A stretch of DNA of 64,000 nt from Nageia nagi (GCA_050084985.1 JBITNC010000001.1:110174001-110238000), one strand, 5' to 3'. Counted from the stretch's first letter, positions 24,066 through 34,560 are shown. Numbers and translations: made by a program. The notes: generated by a model from the sequence alone, not told the origin.

Positions 24066-24215
24066 TAAAGCTCAATTGTGAAAAATTTGGGTTCCGGAGA
24101 TGGTGAGAGTTGTGAAAAATCCAAGTTCCAGAGACGGTGAAAGTTGTGAAAAATTCGAGTTCCGGAGAAGGTGAGAATTGTGAAAAATTGGGTTCTGGAG
24201 AAAGTGAGTAGAGCA
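24066..24215 (+). repeat. Short tandem repeat of about 35 bp in copia 2 LTR
   Basis: Four copies of GTTCCGGAGA-(N)-GTGAGAGTTGTGAAAAAT with variants; repeated in the 3' LTR at about 31550-31685. Confidence 0.75.
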
Positions 24216-24409
24216 TTCCGGAAGCATGAAGATGATGTCACGGGAAGAACGATGTTCACATTTTTGAATGAAACCGGGTTCCAGAGATGATGAGGTCAGC
24301 AAGGGGTGGATAAAAGTTCGGAGATGATGACATCATACGGGAAGCATTTTTACTCTACTTCTAGAGTCCGGAGATGATGACACCATGGTGTAGGTGTTGA
24401 AAAGTCCAG

Positions 24410-24920
24410 AGATAAAAGTGCGAAGATAAAAGTGTGGAGATAAAAGTGCAAAGATAAAAGTTCAGAGATAAAAGTTCGGAGATAAAAGTGCAGAGATAAA
24501 AGTGCGGAGATAAATGTCCGAAGATAAAAGTTCGGAGATAAAAGTCCAGAGATAAAAGTCTGGAGATAAAAGTTCAGAGATAAAAGTCTGGAGATAAAAG
24601 TCTGAAGATAAAAGTCTGGAGATAAAAGTCTGGAGATAAAAGTTCGGAGACAAAAGTACGAAGATAAAAGTGCGGTGATAAAAGTCTGGAGATAAAAGTC
24701 CGGAGACAAAAGTGCGAAGATAAAAGTGCGGTGATAAAAGTTCGGAGATAAAAGTCCAAAGATAAAAGTCTGGAGATAAAAGTCCGGAGATAAAAGTGCA
24801 AAGATAAAAGTGCGATGATAAAAGTCCAGAGATAAAAGTCTAGAGACAAAAGTGCGAAGATAAAAGTGCTGTAATAAAAGTCCGAAGATAAAAGTTCGAA
24901 GATAAAAGTGCAGAGATAAG
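24410..24920 (+). repeat. 14-bp tandem array in copia 2 5' LTR (about 36 units)
   Basis: Unit AGATAAAAGTNCGG with variable bases after AAAGT. Read on the minus strand the unit has no stop in any phase, so long antisense ORFs with a 14-residue period (TFISRLLSPDFYLR-like) arise, for example at 24350-25141. I do not annotate them as genes. Confidence 0.92.
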
Positions 24921-26019
24921 AGTCCGAAGATGATGACATCATGCGAGAAGCATTTTACTCTGCTTCTGGAGTTTAGAGATGATGACATCATGGTGTATAC
25001 AATAAATATCTGGTAAGCTAGTTTTACTCTACTTCTGGCGTCCAAAGATGATGACATCATGGTGTATACAATAAAGAGTCTGAAATTATCAGAAATACCA
25101 TTATGAAGAAGAAAAGAGTCTGGGATTATCAAAAATATCATTATGAAGAAGAAAAGAGTCTGGGATTATCAAAAATAATTAGATACTATCAAATCTCCAA
25201 AATCAGTGGAGGAAGAGCTATACGTGTCTGAACAAATCTGTTTGAGCAATAGGAGCATTCGTTAGTTACAGCAGTTGCAAACTCAGATAGTGAACTCCCT
25301 TTGGTGCAGGAGCAGTTACAAACAAGGATTCCGTTTCAGTTTGTTTTTGGTAACATGTCATGACAAGAACAGTTTCTCGAGGGTTTTTCTTGATGCGTAA
25401 CGTTTCTCTTGGGTATGAAAGAAAAATGTGAAGTGTGAATTGGTGATTGTGTAGTGTGTACGAAGAGAGAAGTGTGTATAGTGAAGGGCCAGAGTGGAGG
25501 CAAAAGAGTGTGATGAGATGTGCGTGTAGAGAAGTGCGAGAGAGGAGGTAATAGCATGGAAGAGGGGAGTATCAAGAGCATGTGAAGAGAGCAAATGAAG
25601 ATACAGATTGGATAGTGATTGTTTAACTATGAGCTAGACCATTGAGGGTCTTCTAGAACTGTATTCTTTATTCCTTTTGAATATTATCTCAAGTGGGTGC
25701 TTGAGAGTTGGAGTTGGTGCTCCAAGCAGTAGGTGTTGCTATTTGCAAAGTGGTAGTTGGTGCTACCCTTCACAGTTGGTGCTATGAATTTGTAAGCTTT
25801 CTTTAATGGCTGGATTTGGATTGGTGTCCAAGCAGTCATTTTCAGGGATGTAGCCAAATTGGTGAACCTCGTTATATCTAGTGTTGTGTGATGTACTGGT
25901 GTGCTTGCTCAATTTTCTCTGGCTTTTAATCTATCTTTATTTAAGAAGATTAAATTGATTATAATTTTTTAATACACTGATTCACCCCCCCCTCTCAGTG
26001 TCACTCGAAGTCCAACAAT

Positions 26020-26031
26020 TGGTATCAGAGC
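26020..26031 (+). other. Primer-binding site of copia 2 (initiator tRNA-Met type)
   Basis: TGGTATCAGAGC starts two bases after the LTR end (CCAACA|AT). Confidence 0.95.
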
Positions 26032-26081
26032 TAGGTTCCTACTTAGGCTATAACAGCTAAGGAGATCCGGGTAGTGGCACT

Positions 26082-27944
26082 ATGGCAAGCGGAGAAGGTT
26101 TCTCATCTAACAAGGCACCTCTCTTTGATGGAAATAATTATGGTTTCTGGAAAATTCGAATGAAGACTTATCTTAGTGCATTGGGTTTTGGTACATGGGA
26201 TGCTGTAAAAAGGGGTTACACTCCTCCCCCTATAGGTCCATCAGATGAAGCAGAAAGAAAGGAATTTGAATATGATGCAAAAGTAAGAAATGCTCTAATG
26301 TGCAGTCTTGTGGACAGTGAACTGGTGAAAGTTATGGCATGCAAATCTGTAAAAGAAATATGGAATAAGTTGAAGAGCATTCATGAAGGAGATGATAAAG
26401 TCAAGGAAGCAAAACTCCAAACTCATAGAGCTCAATTCAAAGTTCTAAAGATGAATGAAGATGAAACCATCGAAGCGTACATGTTGAGAGTAAATGAAAT
26501 TACTAATGCAATCAGAGGTCTTGGGGAAGAAATCAAAGATCATGTCATCATGAAAAAGGTACTACGATCTCTCACATCTTGTTTTGATTCAAAGGTGTCT
26601 GCTATCGAAGAAGCAAAAGATTTGAAAACTTTCAGCATGGATGAAATGCATGGATCACTGACTACTTATGAAATGAGGATCGAAAAAGTAAAACATTCAG
26701 AAATGGAAGCAATGTTTAAAGCCAATAATAGTACCAAACCCAAAATAGATTCTGACGATGAGGAACAATCTGATGGAGCAGAAGCAAATTTTGTTAGAAA
26801 GCCAAAAAGAGGAACAGGTAAATATCAAGGCAAGCTACCATTTAAATGTTTTAACTGTGGTGGTATTGGTCATTTCATTTCAAAATGTCCATATAGAAAA
26901 ACTGATAAAGATGATCAAGAATCATATCTTGAGAAAAACCACAAAATGAAATCTCATGCTCGAAATAGAAGGTCAAATAGACAGAGCTTCATATCTAGAA
27001 ATAAAGGCTCCACTGATGATGATTCCAATAATGAATCAGAAAAAGAATACAATGAAGCATTGTTTATGGCATTTGAAGAGAAACTGAATGAAGATAATCA
27101 AAATGCCCAAGAACATAAAAAGGAAGAGACAGATGAAGAAAATGACTGTGAGATTGAGATTGATCTTGAAGAAGGACTAATAACAGCATTAAATGAACTG
27201 AATAAAGAAGTAAAGAAAAATAAAAAACTCTCAAAAAGGTTTGATGATGCAAGTAATATTATAGAAACCTTAAAAATAGAAGTGGAAGAATCTAAGAGGA
27301 TAAATGAGAGTTTGGAGGAACAGCTTCTTGTGAAAGTTAAAAGTTGCAGTAAGCTTGAAGAGGAAATAACTGGGCTACGAATGCAACTAGAGGAAGTCAC
27401 CAAGAAAATCAGCTCTTTTGAATATCTAGAAGGAAGGTCGACTAAACTCAGTGAAATCATTAATAGTCAAAGAATGTTTTCTGATAAATCTGGTCTAGGA
27501 TATGAACAAGTACAATCTTCCAATGACATAAAAGGGGAAAACATAAAAGAAACCAAGAAGAAGGAAGATAGCTCAGGACTGGAGGATGATGGCTTCACTC
27601 AAGTGCATTCCAGAAGAAGACCCTATGCAAGACCAAGAAGTACTCAGCAATATAACAGATACATCCATCCCTTCAATGGATACTATTTCAAATGCAATGT
27701 GTATGGACACAAAATTTCTAAATGTAAGTATAATATCACTCCAAGAACCTTTGTTACTAGGAATGCATTTGGCCCACTAATGGAGTATCCTGTTGAGTGT
27801 TACAACTGTCATGAATATGGACACATTGCCCGATTCTGCAAAAATAATCATGGCATGAGGTTCTTTCCACCAAGACAATTTCCTTCCATAAGACAAAATA
27901 AACAGTTTTTAGAGCAGTCATCCACAGGAAGAAGAAAAGAATAA
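26082..27944 (+). CDS. Copia 2 Gag (620 aa), intact ORF
   Basis: Structural protein that packages element RNA into cytoplasmic particles. The ATG at 26082 is the first good start after the primer site (MASGEGFSSNKAPLFDG). A UBN2-type Gag domain covers residues about 10-200 (NYGFWKIRMKTYL, EIWNKL). A CX2CX4HX4C knuckle lies at residues 256-269 (CFNCGGIGHFISKC). An acidic linker is followed by a heptad-rich coiled coil at about 360-450. A second knuckle-like motif at 535-548 has lost its first Cys (Tyr instead), and an intact third lies at 573-586 (CYNCHEYGHIARFC). A coiled coil and extra zinc knuckles fit Sirevirus Gag. Pol begins in another frame (+1), overlapping by about 32 bases at 27913-27944. 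This is the only long intact ORF in the window. Confidence 0.9.
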   Translation: MASGEGFSSNKAPLFDGNNYGFWKIRMKTYLSALGFGTWDAVKRGYTPPPIGPSDEAERKEFEYDAKVRNALMCSLVDSELVKVMACKSVKEIWNKLKSIHEGDDKVKEAKLQTHRAQFKVLKMNEDETIEAYMLRVNEITNAIRGLGEEIKDHVIMKKVLRSLTSCFDSKVSAIEEAKDLKTFSMDEMHGSLTTYEMRIEKVKHSEMEAMFKANNSTKPKIDSDDEEQSDGAEANFVRKPKRGTGKYQGKLPFKCFNCGGIGHFISKCPYRKTDKDDQESYLEKNHKMKSHARNRRSNRQSFISRNKGSTDDDSNNESEKEYNEALFMAFEEKLNEDNQNAQEHKKEETDEENDCEIEIDLEEGLITALNELNKEVKKNKKLSKRFDDASNIIETLKIEVEESKRINESLEEQLLVKVKSCSKLEEEITGLRMQLEEVTKKISSFEYLEGRSTKLSEIINSQRMFSDKSGLGYEQVQSSNDIKGENIKETKKKEDSSGLEDDGFTQVHSRRRPYARPRSTQQYNRYIHPFNGYYFKCNVYGHKISKCKYNITPRTFVTRNAFGPLMEYPVECYNCHEYGHIARFCKNNHGMRFFPPRQFPSIRQNKQFLEQSSTGRRKE

Positions 27945-28595
27945 TAAAAAACAAGAAGCTGAAATAAAAGTAAAACAAGTCTGGAAAGAAAAGAAAAAAC
28001 TCAGAGAGGATAAAGAGTCTTTAATCATTCAAACAGCATTAAAAGCTCAAGACAAACCATCACCATGGATATTAGACAGCGGATGCTCAAGTCACATGAC
28101 AGGTGACAAGAAGAAATTTCAAAAACTACAGGAATATGAAGGTGGGTCAGTAAGATTTGGAAACAATGATGGTGCACAGATTATCGGTAAAGGGACAGTC
28201 AAAATAAATGATGGAAACATCAGATTCGAAGAGGTATTATTTGTTGTGGGACTGAAGCATAATTTGTTGAGTGTCAGTCAAATATGTGACAAAGGACATG
28301 ATGTAATTTTCAAAAAGCATGGCTGTGAGATCTGAAGGGCAAATAGTGGTAGACTTGTAGTAGTTGGTACACGAACCTGTGGTAATTTATACACCTTATC
28401 AGATATTTCAGAGGGATCATGTCTTCTAGGCAAGGAGAGTGATGATTGGCTATGGCATAAGAGATTGGGACACATCTATTTTAAAAACTTGATGAACATT
28501 TGCTCAAAAGGAGCAGTAAGAGATATGCCTAGTATCAACAAACCAGCAAATGATATTTGTGATTCATGCCAAAGGGGAAAGCAAACCTGAGCAAA
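27913..28595 (+). pseudogene. Copia 2 protease and GAG-pre-integrase, degenerate
   Basis: The frame opens after a TAG at 27910 and runs with KNNKKQEAEIKVKQVW into the protease, whose catalytic motif is intact: WILDSGCSSHMTGD (about 28065-28105). It continues with VGLKHNLLSVSQICDKG. A TGA at 28333-28335 (CEI*RANSG) and another near 28587 (KQT*AKF) interrupt it. The pre-integrase block WLWHKRLGHI lies at about 28450. The gag-to-pol step needs a +1 shift relative to Gag; whether programmed or a mutation is unknown. Confidence 0.87.
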
Positions 28596-29663
28596 GTTCA
28601 AAGTGAAAGAATATCACACTAGCAGACCATTGGAAATCATACACACCGACCTATGCAGACCAATGCGAACACAAAGTGTCAATGGAGATAAGTATTTTAT
28701 TCTGTTCATAGATGATTATTCAAGAATGACTTGGGTGCAATTTTTGAAACACAAATCTGAAGCATTTGAAATGTTCAAAGCATTTAAAAATCAAGTAGAA
28801 AATTAGATGGAGAGGAGAATTAAATGTCTTCACTCAGACAGAGGAGGTGAGTTCACTTCTGATGAGTTTTCTGAGTTTTGCATACAACACAGAATTAAAA
28901 GACAATTCTCTGCAGCAAGAACTCCAAACAAAATGGAGTAGTTGAAAGAAAAAATAGAGCAGTACAAGAAATGGCTCGAACCATGCTGATAGAAAGCAAT
29001 GTTGCTGATAGGTTCTGGAAAGAAGCAGTGCATACTGCAGTGCATATTCAAAATAGATGTATGATGCGACCACATGAGGATAGAACACCATATGAATTAT
29101 GGTTTGGAAGGAAAGCTACAGTGAGACACTTCAAAATCTTTGGTAGTAAATGCTATATCAAGAGAATAGAAGAAAACTTAGGAAAGTTTGAGGATAGATC
29201 TGATGAAGGCATCTTTCTTGGTTACTCTTCGAAGAGCAAAGCATACAGGTGTTACAATAAAAGGACAAAAACAATTGTTGATAGTGCTGATGTTCGTGTT
29301 GATGAGCAAAGAGATCTTCCCAAGAGAAATGATGATGATGATCTTCCTGCCTATCAAGATTCAATTGAAGAAGACAAAAAGAATAAAAACAAATCTAAGC
29401 CTCATGTACAACAATCACAAGTAAAGAAACCAGAAGATTCAAATTCGCTAAGTAACCCAAACAGTGTTTCAGAAAGTGAGGTGGAAGAAGATGAAAATTC
29501 AAAAACTCCACCAAAAAGATGGCATAAGGATCATCCACAAAAGCAAATCATCGGTGAGTTTCATACAAGCATCCAAACTCGTAGAGGGGTTTCAAGCACC
29601 TATTATCTCCTATCCAATATAGAGCCTAAAAATGTCTCAGAAGCTAGACAAGATGAAAGCTAG
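28596..29663 (+). pseudogene. Copia 2 integrase, degenerate
   Basis: The core has IIHTDLCRP (about 28640), LHSDRGGEF (about 28830) and, after a frameshift near 28925, NGVVERKNRA (about 28935), so all DD35E residues remain. A TAG lies at 28804-28806 (VEN*MERR). The open stretch 28971-29663 carries VHIQNRCMMRPHEDRTPYEL, FGSKCYI and GIFLGYSSKSKAY, then an acidic linker, and ends at a TAG (29661-29663) where a Trp is expected ([11 protein letters not shown]). Confidence 0.9.
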
Positions 29664-31157
29664 ATGAAAGCAATGGAGGAAGAACTCACTCAAATTGAAA
29701 AGAATGAAACATGGGAACTTGTCCCTAGACTAGCCAACAAAAATGTGATTGGCACGAAGTGGGTTTTTCACAATAAGTTGAATGAAGATGGGTTAGTGGT
29801 TCAAAATAAAGCTAGACTTGTCTGCAAGGGATATGCTCAAGTTGAAGGAATTGATTTTGAAGAAACTTTTGCACCTGTGGCCAGATTAGAAGCTATTCGC
29901 AAGTTTTTAGCTTTTGCAGTGTATAAAGACTTCATAATTTATCAAATGGATGTAAAATCAGCCTTTCTAAATGGCAAAATTGAGGAAGAAGTCTATATTG
30001 AATAGCCAGATGGTTTCCAATTGGGAGAGAATCCTAATTTGGTATGCAAACTAAAGAAGGCTCTGTATGGTTTAAAATAGGCACCTCGAGCATGGTACTC
30101 CAGACTTGATACATATCTTCAGCAGTAAGGCTTTAGAAAAGGAATGGTGGATAGCAATTTATACATTAAATCAGAAAAGGAAAATCAGCTAATTGTTGTT
30201 GTCTATGTAGATGATATAATTTTTGGAGGAAGCAAGAATGAGCTCTATAAAAATCTTGCTGACAACATGCAAATAGAATTCGAGATGTCTATGATAGGTG
30301 AGCTTGCATTTTTTCTTAGCTTACAAATCAATCAGTTGAAGAATGGCATGTTCATATCTCAGACCAAGTATGTTAAGGAGATGCTAAAGAAGTTTTCCAT
30401 GGAAGACTGTAAACCTGTGTGCACCCCTATGACAACAAGCTGCAAATTAAGTAAGGATGATAAAGCACCAACAGTAGATCAAACACAATACAGGTCAATG
30501 ATTGGAAGTTTATTATATTTGACAGCTACTAGACCAGACATTCTTCAAGTAGTATGTATGGTTGCTCGATTTCAAGCAAATCCTAAAGAAACACATGTTA
30601 CTGCAGTAAAGAGAATATTTAGATATCTCAAAGGTACAGTAGAATATGGTTTATGGTATCCTAGAGGAAAGGACTTTACACTTAGTGCCTTTTCAGATGC
30701 AGACTGGGCAGGATGCGTGGATGATAGGAAGAGCACTAGTGGAGGAGCATTTTATTTGGGTAATAATCTTGTTAGCTGGCACAATAAAAAGCAAGACTCA
30801 GTATCCCTATCTATAGCTGAAGCAGAGTATATAGCTGCAACTTCTTGCTACACACAGATTCTATGGATGAAGTAGATGCTAAAAGATTTTGGTATAGAGA
30901 TTAACGAGCCCATATCAGTTCTTTGTGATAACACAAGTGCAATCAATATATCAAAAAATCTTGTTATGCACTCAAGAACAAAGCATATTGCAATTAGATA
31001 TCTTTTTCTAAAAGAAAGAGTGGTGCAAGGAGAAATACAGTTGGATTTTGTTCCAACCACAGAGCAAGTAGCAGACATCTTTACAAATCCTTTTCCCAAA
31101 AACATCTTTGAACATCTTCGAAACAAGCTAGGAGTTGTTATCCTTCCCAAGCATTAG
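29664..31157 (+). pseudogene. Copia 2 reverse transcriptase and RNase H, nearly complete
   Basis: In one frame apart from stops. [35 protein letters not shown] (about 29950) and the active site VYVDDIIFGG (about 30203). RNase H: SDADWAGCVDDRKSTSGG (about 30695), AEAEYIAA, RTKHIAIRYLFLKE, ending VVILPKH then TAG at 31155-31157. Stops at 30003 (IE*P), 30078 (LK*APRAW), 30126 (LQQ*GF) and 30873 (WMK*MLK) replace Gln codons. Catalytic residues look intact; only nonsense changes disable it. Confidence 0.92.
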
Positions 31158-31377
31158 CTAGTTCTGGACATCACATTCTCAGGGGGAGTGTTTATTTTTT
31201 TTATTGCTTCTGTGTATCTTGTGTTTGTATGCATACTACTGATTTCCTGAGAATGTCATGTATGGACTCAGGGGGAGTCTATAAATGCCCTTTGTTATTG
31301 TTGACAAAGGGGGAGAGAAAAGTCCCAATGCAGGTGTCTGATCAAGTGGTGTTGCCAACAATTCCAAAGGGGGAGAT
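31158..31377 (+). other. Copia 2 3' untranslated region with four polypurine motifs
   Basis: AGGGGGAGTGT (about 31182), CAGGGGGAGTCT (about 31270), AAAGGGGGAGAGAAAAG (about 31306) and AAAGGGGGAGA (31366-31376). The last abuts the LTR and is the likely functional plus-strand primer. Confidence 0.85.
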
Positions 31378-33502
31378 TGTTGAGCATGTGTGATTGTCAT
31401 TGTTGTCAACACGTGGTTTTGGTTGTGTCTTCGTGCAATAGTATGAGTTTATTTTCAGATCCTTGGGAGTTTTCTAGAGCAGATAAGCAGGCTTCTGGAA
31501 TGAAGTGATGACTTCCAGAATGAAATGATAAAGCTCAATGATAAAGCTTAATTGTGAAAAATCCAGGTTTCAGAGACGGTGAGAGTTGTGAAAAATCCAG
31601 GTTCTGGAGACGGTGAAAGTTGTGAAAAATCTGGGTTCCAGAGAAGGTGAGAATTGTGAAAAATTGGGTTTCAGAGAAAGTGAGTAGAGCATTCTGGAAG
31701 CATGAAGATGACGTCACGGGAAGAACGATGTTCACATTTTTGAATGAAATCGGGTTCCGGAGATGATGAGGTCAGCAAGGGGTGGATAAAAGTCCGGAGA
31801 TGATGACATCATGCGGGAAGCATTTTTACTCTACTTCCGGCTACTTCCGGAGTCCGAAGATGATGACACCATGGTGTAGGTGTTGAAAAGTCTGAAGATA
31901 AAAGTGCGAAGATAAAAGTGTAGAGATAAAAGTGCGAAGATAAAAGTTCGGAGATAAAAGTCCAGAGATAAAAGTGCAGAGATAAAAGTGCAGAGATAAA
32001 TGTCCAGAGATAAAATTTCGAAGATAAAAGTTCGGAGATAAAAGTTCGGAGATAAAAGTATGAAGATAAAAGTCCAGAGATAAAAGTCCGAAGATAAAAG
32101 TCCGAAGATAAAATTCCGGAGATAAAAGTTCGGAGACAAAAGTACGAAGATAAAAGTGCGATGATAAAAGTCCAGAGATAAAAGTCCAGAGACAAAAGTG
32201 CGAAGATAAAAGTGTGGTGATAAAAGTTCGGAGATAAAAGTTTGAAGATAAAAGTTCGGAGATAAAAGTCCAGAGATAAAAGTGCGAAGATAAAAGTGTG
32301 GTGATAAAAGTTCGGAGATAAAAGTCCGGAGATAAAAGTGCGAAGATAAAAGTGCGGTAATAAAAGTCCGGAGATAAAAGTATGGAGATAAAAGTGCGGA
32401 GATAAGAGTCCGGAGATGATGACATCATGTGGGAAGCATTTTACTCTACTTCTGGAGTTTGGAGATGATGACATCATGGTGTATATAATAAATATCTGGT
32501 AAGCTAGTTTTACTCTACTTTCGGAGTTCGGAGATGATGACATCATGGTGTATACAATAAAGAGTCCAAAATTATCAGAAATACCATTATGAAGAAGAAA
32601 AGAGTTCGGGATTATCAGAAATATCATTATGAAGAAGAAAAGAGTTTGGGATTATCAAAAATAATTAGATACTATCAAATCTCCAAAATTAGTGGAGGAA
32701 GAGCTATACGTGTCTGAACAAATCTATTTGAGCAATAGGAGCGTTCATCAGTTATAGCAGTTACAGACTCAGATAGTGAACTCCCTTTGGTGCAGGAGCA
32801 GTTACAAATAAGGATTCCATTTCAGTTTGTTTTTGATAATGTGTCATGACAAGAACAATTTCTCAGGGGTTTTTCTTGATGCGTAACGTTTCTCTTGGGT
32901 ATGAAAGAAAAATGTGAAGTGTGAATTGGTGATTGTGTAGTGTGCGCAAAGAGAGAAGTGTGTATAGTGAAGGGCCAGAGTGGAGGCAAAAGAGTGTGAT
33001 GAGATGTGCGTGTAGAGAAGTGCGAGAGAGGAGGTAATAGCATGGAAGAGGGGAGTATTAGGAGCATGTGAAGGGAGCAAACAAAGATACAGATTGGATA
33101 GTGATTATTTAACTATGAGCTAGACCATTGAGGGTCTTCTAGAACTGTATTCTTTATTCCTTTTGAATATTATCTCAAGTGGGTGCTTGAGAGCTAGAGT
33201 TGGTGCTCCAAGTAGTAGGTGCTACTATTTGCAAAGTGGTAGTTGGTGCTACCCTTCATAGTTGGTGCTATGAATTTGTAAGCTTTCTTTAATGGCTGGA
33301 TTTGGATTGTGTCCAAGCAGTCATTTTCGGGGATGTAGCCAAACTGGTGAACCTCGTTATATCTAGTGTTGTGTGATGTACTGGTGTGCTTGCTCAATTT
33401 TCTCTGGCTTTTAATCTATCTTTATTTAAGAAGATTAAATTGATTATAATTTTTTAATACACTGATTCATCCCCCCCTCTCAGTGTCACTCGAAGTCCAA
33501 CA
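31378..33502 (+). repeat. 3' LTR of copia 2 (2125 bp)
   Basis: Same layout as the 5' LTR: 14-bp array at about 31893-32410, palindromic ATGATGACATCAT at 31800, 32416, 32465 and 32534, and the end GTCCAACA. It is followed by TSD TAAAA. Long antisense ORFs (for example 31809-32627) arise from the stop-free 14-bp repeat. Confidence 0.95.
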
Positions 33503-33507
33503 TAAAA

Positions 33508-33769
33508 GACTACCATCATCAAGACCAGATATAGGATAATGTATCTCCTTCATGTGGACTTACTATTAGATCCCTATTTATATATATAATAATATGACCT
33601 ACTCCTTAGATCGACATGTACCTACATAAATAAGAATATAGTAAGTCGATGATATACATTGGTCATATCCAATATAACATTAATATTCTTGAACTAGGTA
33701 TGTATAAGTGTAGGAACATATTTCCTAATGTATTAAATTAAATGCATAAATTAATTTTAGGTGATAACA
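33508..33769 (-). repeat. Tat-1 3' LTR, second part
   Basis: Continues the LTR interrupted at 23913. It ends at GATAACA 33769, which on the minus strand is the TGTTATC start of the LTR. A minus-strand TATAAATA lies at 33575-33582. Confidence 0.92.
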
Positions 33770-34560
33770 GATGCCCCACTTTAGATAAGAAATTGAAAAT
33801 CATCAAGTGCATTGAGATTTTTCATTCAAAGTACAACCAAAATATCATAGCAATCAAATATTGATAAGTATTAACAAGCATAATATCAACACTAATCAAT
33901 CTATTTTGATATTGAACTATGATAAATATATATGAAAGATGAGCAAAATATTGAAAAAAGGTATGAGTTTAAGAAAACCACCTCATATGACATCCACCAT
34001 GTTGTCCCTAGTTGATGTTGATGTGCTCCATGAGCTCCAATGATGACTTGCAAAAAAAAGAGTTCTAGGGTCCATAGCCATCTACAAAAAGGTCATCAAT
34101 GATAATTACCCATACTTTTGATATATTTTTTATATGTGGAGTACAACCATATTGTGTCATTAATGGTTCTATCCATTGATCATGTGGAAGTTAGACTTCC
34201 TATTGAGATGCATACTGATAAAATTGGGAGCTAAGACTCTACCAAGAGGCATATTGCAATGAGTATGAGAGCCAAAACTTTGCACCAAGAGGTATATTAC
34301 AATGAGGGATGGATTTGAGACTCTACTAAGAGGCATGAAACTAGGATGATGATATGGGAGCTAAGACTCCACCAAGAGGCATGTAAATTTATAATTTGGG
34401 AGCTAAAACTCTACACTAAGGGGTATATGATGATTTTTACTTTTGCTATTTTTGACTATGAAATAGAATTTCAAGCAATGTTTTCCTACTAAAATGGAGC
34501 ATTGATTCTCCTCTTATGACATTGAAATGACCTTCTATTTTGAAATTTGTGCCATAGATT
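33770..34560 (-). other. Tat-1 3' untranslated region: polypurine tract and 43-bp repeats
   Basis: The minus-strand purine run AAGTGGGGCATC (33770-33783) abuts the LTR. Five diverged copies of a unit of about 43 bp (GGGAGCTAAGACTCTACCAA-like) start at about 34226, 34268, 34311, 34355 and 34398. No coding sequence is seen. Confidence 0.75.
34226..34430. repeat. Tandem repeat of about 43 bp, five copies
   Basis: Anchor GGGAGCTAAGACTC followed by CAAGAGGCAT, spacings 42, 43, 44 and 43. It lies between integrase and the 3' LTR of Tat-1. Confidence 0.85.

Larger units (their letters stand above)
23914..26017 (+). repeat. 5' LTR of copia 2 (2104 bp)
   Basis: Begins TGTTGAGCATGTG, ends GTCCAACA. 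Internal structure in order: four copies of a unit of about 35 bp with TTGTGAAAAAT and GTTCCGGAGA (24066-24215); an array of 14-bp units (24410-24920); palindromic ATGATGACATCAT motifs; a repeated block TTTACTCT(A/G)CTTC; and a 3' part with GGTGCT-rich sequence. The 3' LTR has the same layout with visible divergence, much of it C/T or G/A. Confidence 0.95.
23914..33502 (+). mobile_element. Copia element 2: complete Sirevirus-type Ty1/copia (9589 bp)
   Basis: LTRs of 2104 bp (23914-26017) and 2125 bp (31378-33502), a tRNA-Met primer site, an intact Gag ORF, a pol broken by stops and frameshifts, four G-rich polypurine motifs and a TSD TAAAA (23909-23913, 33503-33507). RT and RNase H blocks, a coiled-coil Gag, long LTRs and multiple polypurine tracts all fit the SIRE/Maximus lineage. 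It inserted into the LTR of Tat-1. Confidence 0.96.

Noticed and set aside
24350-25141. Long minus-strand ORF (263 residues) and its partner in the 3' LTR (31809-32627)
   Set aside because: Both come from a 14-bp repeat that has no stop on that strand; no start context, domain or varied composition. Reported as a finding, not as a gene.
25336-25594. Minus-strand ORFs with His/Ser/Thr-rich peptides near the LTR end
   Set aside because: They lie inside the copia 2 LTR, overlap each other in different frames and recur in the 3' LTR only because the LTR is duplicated.
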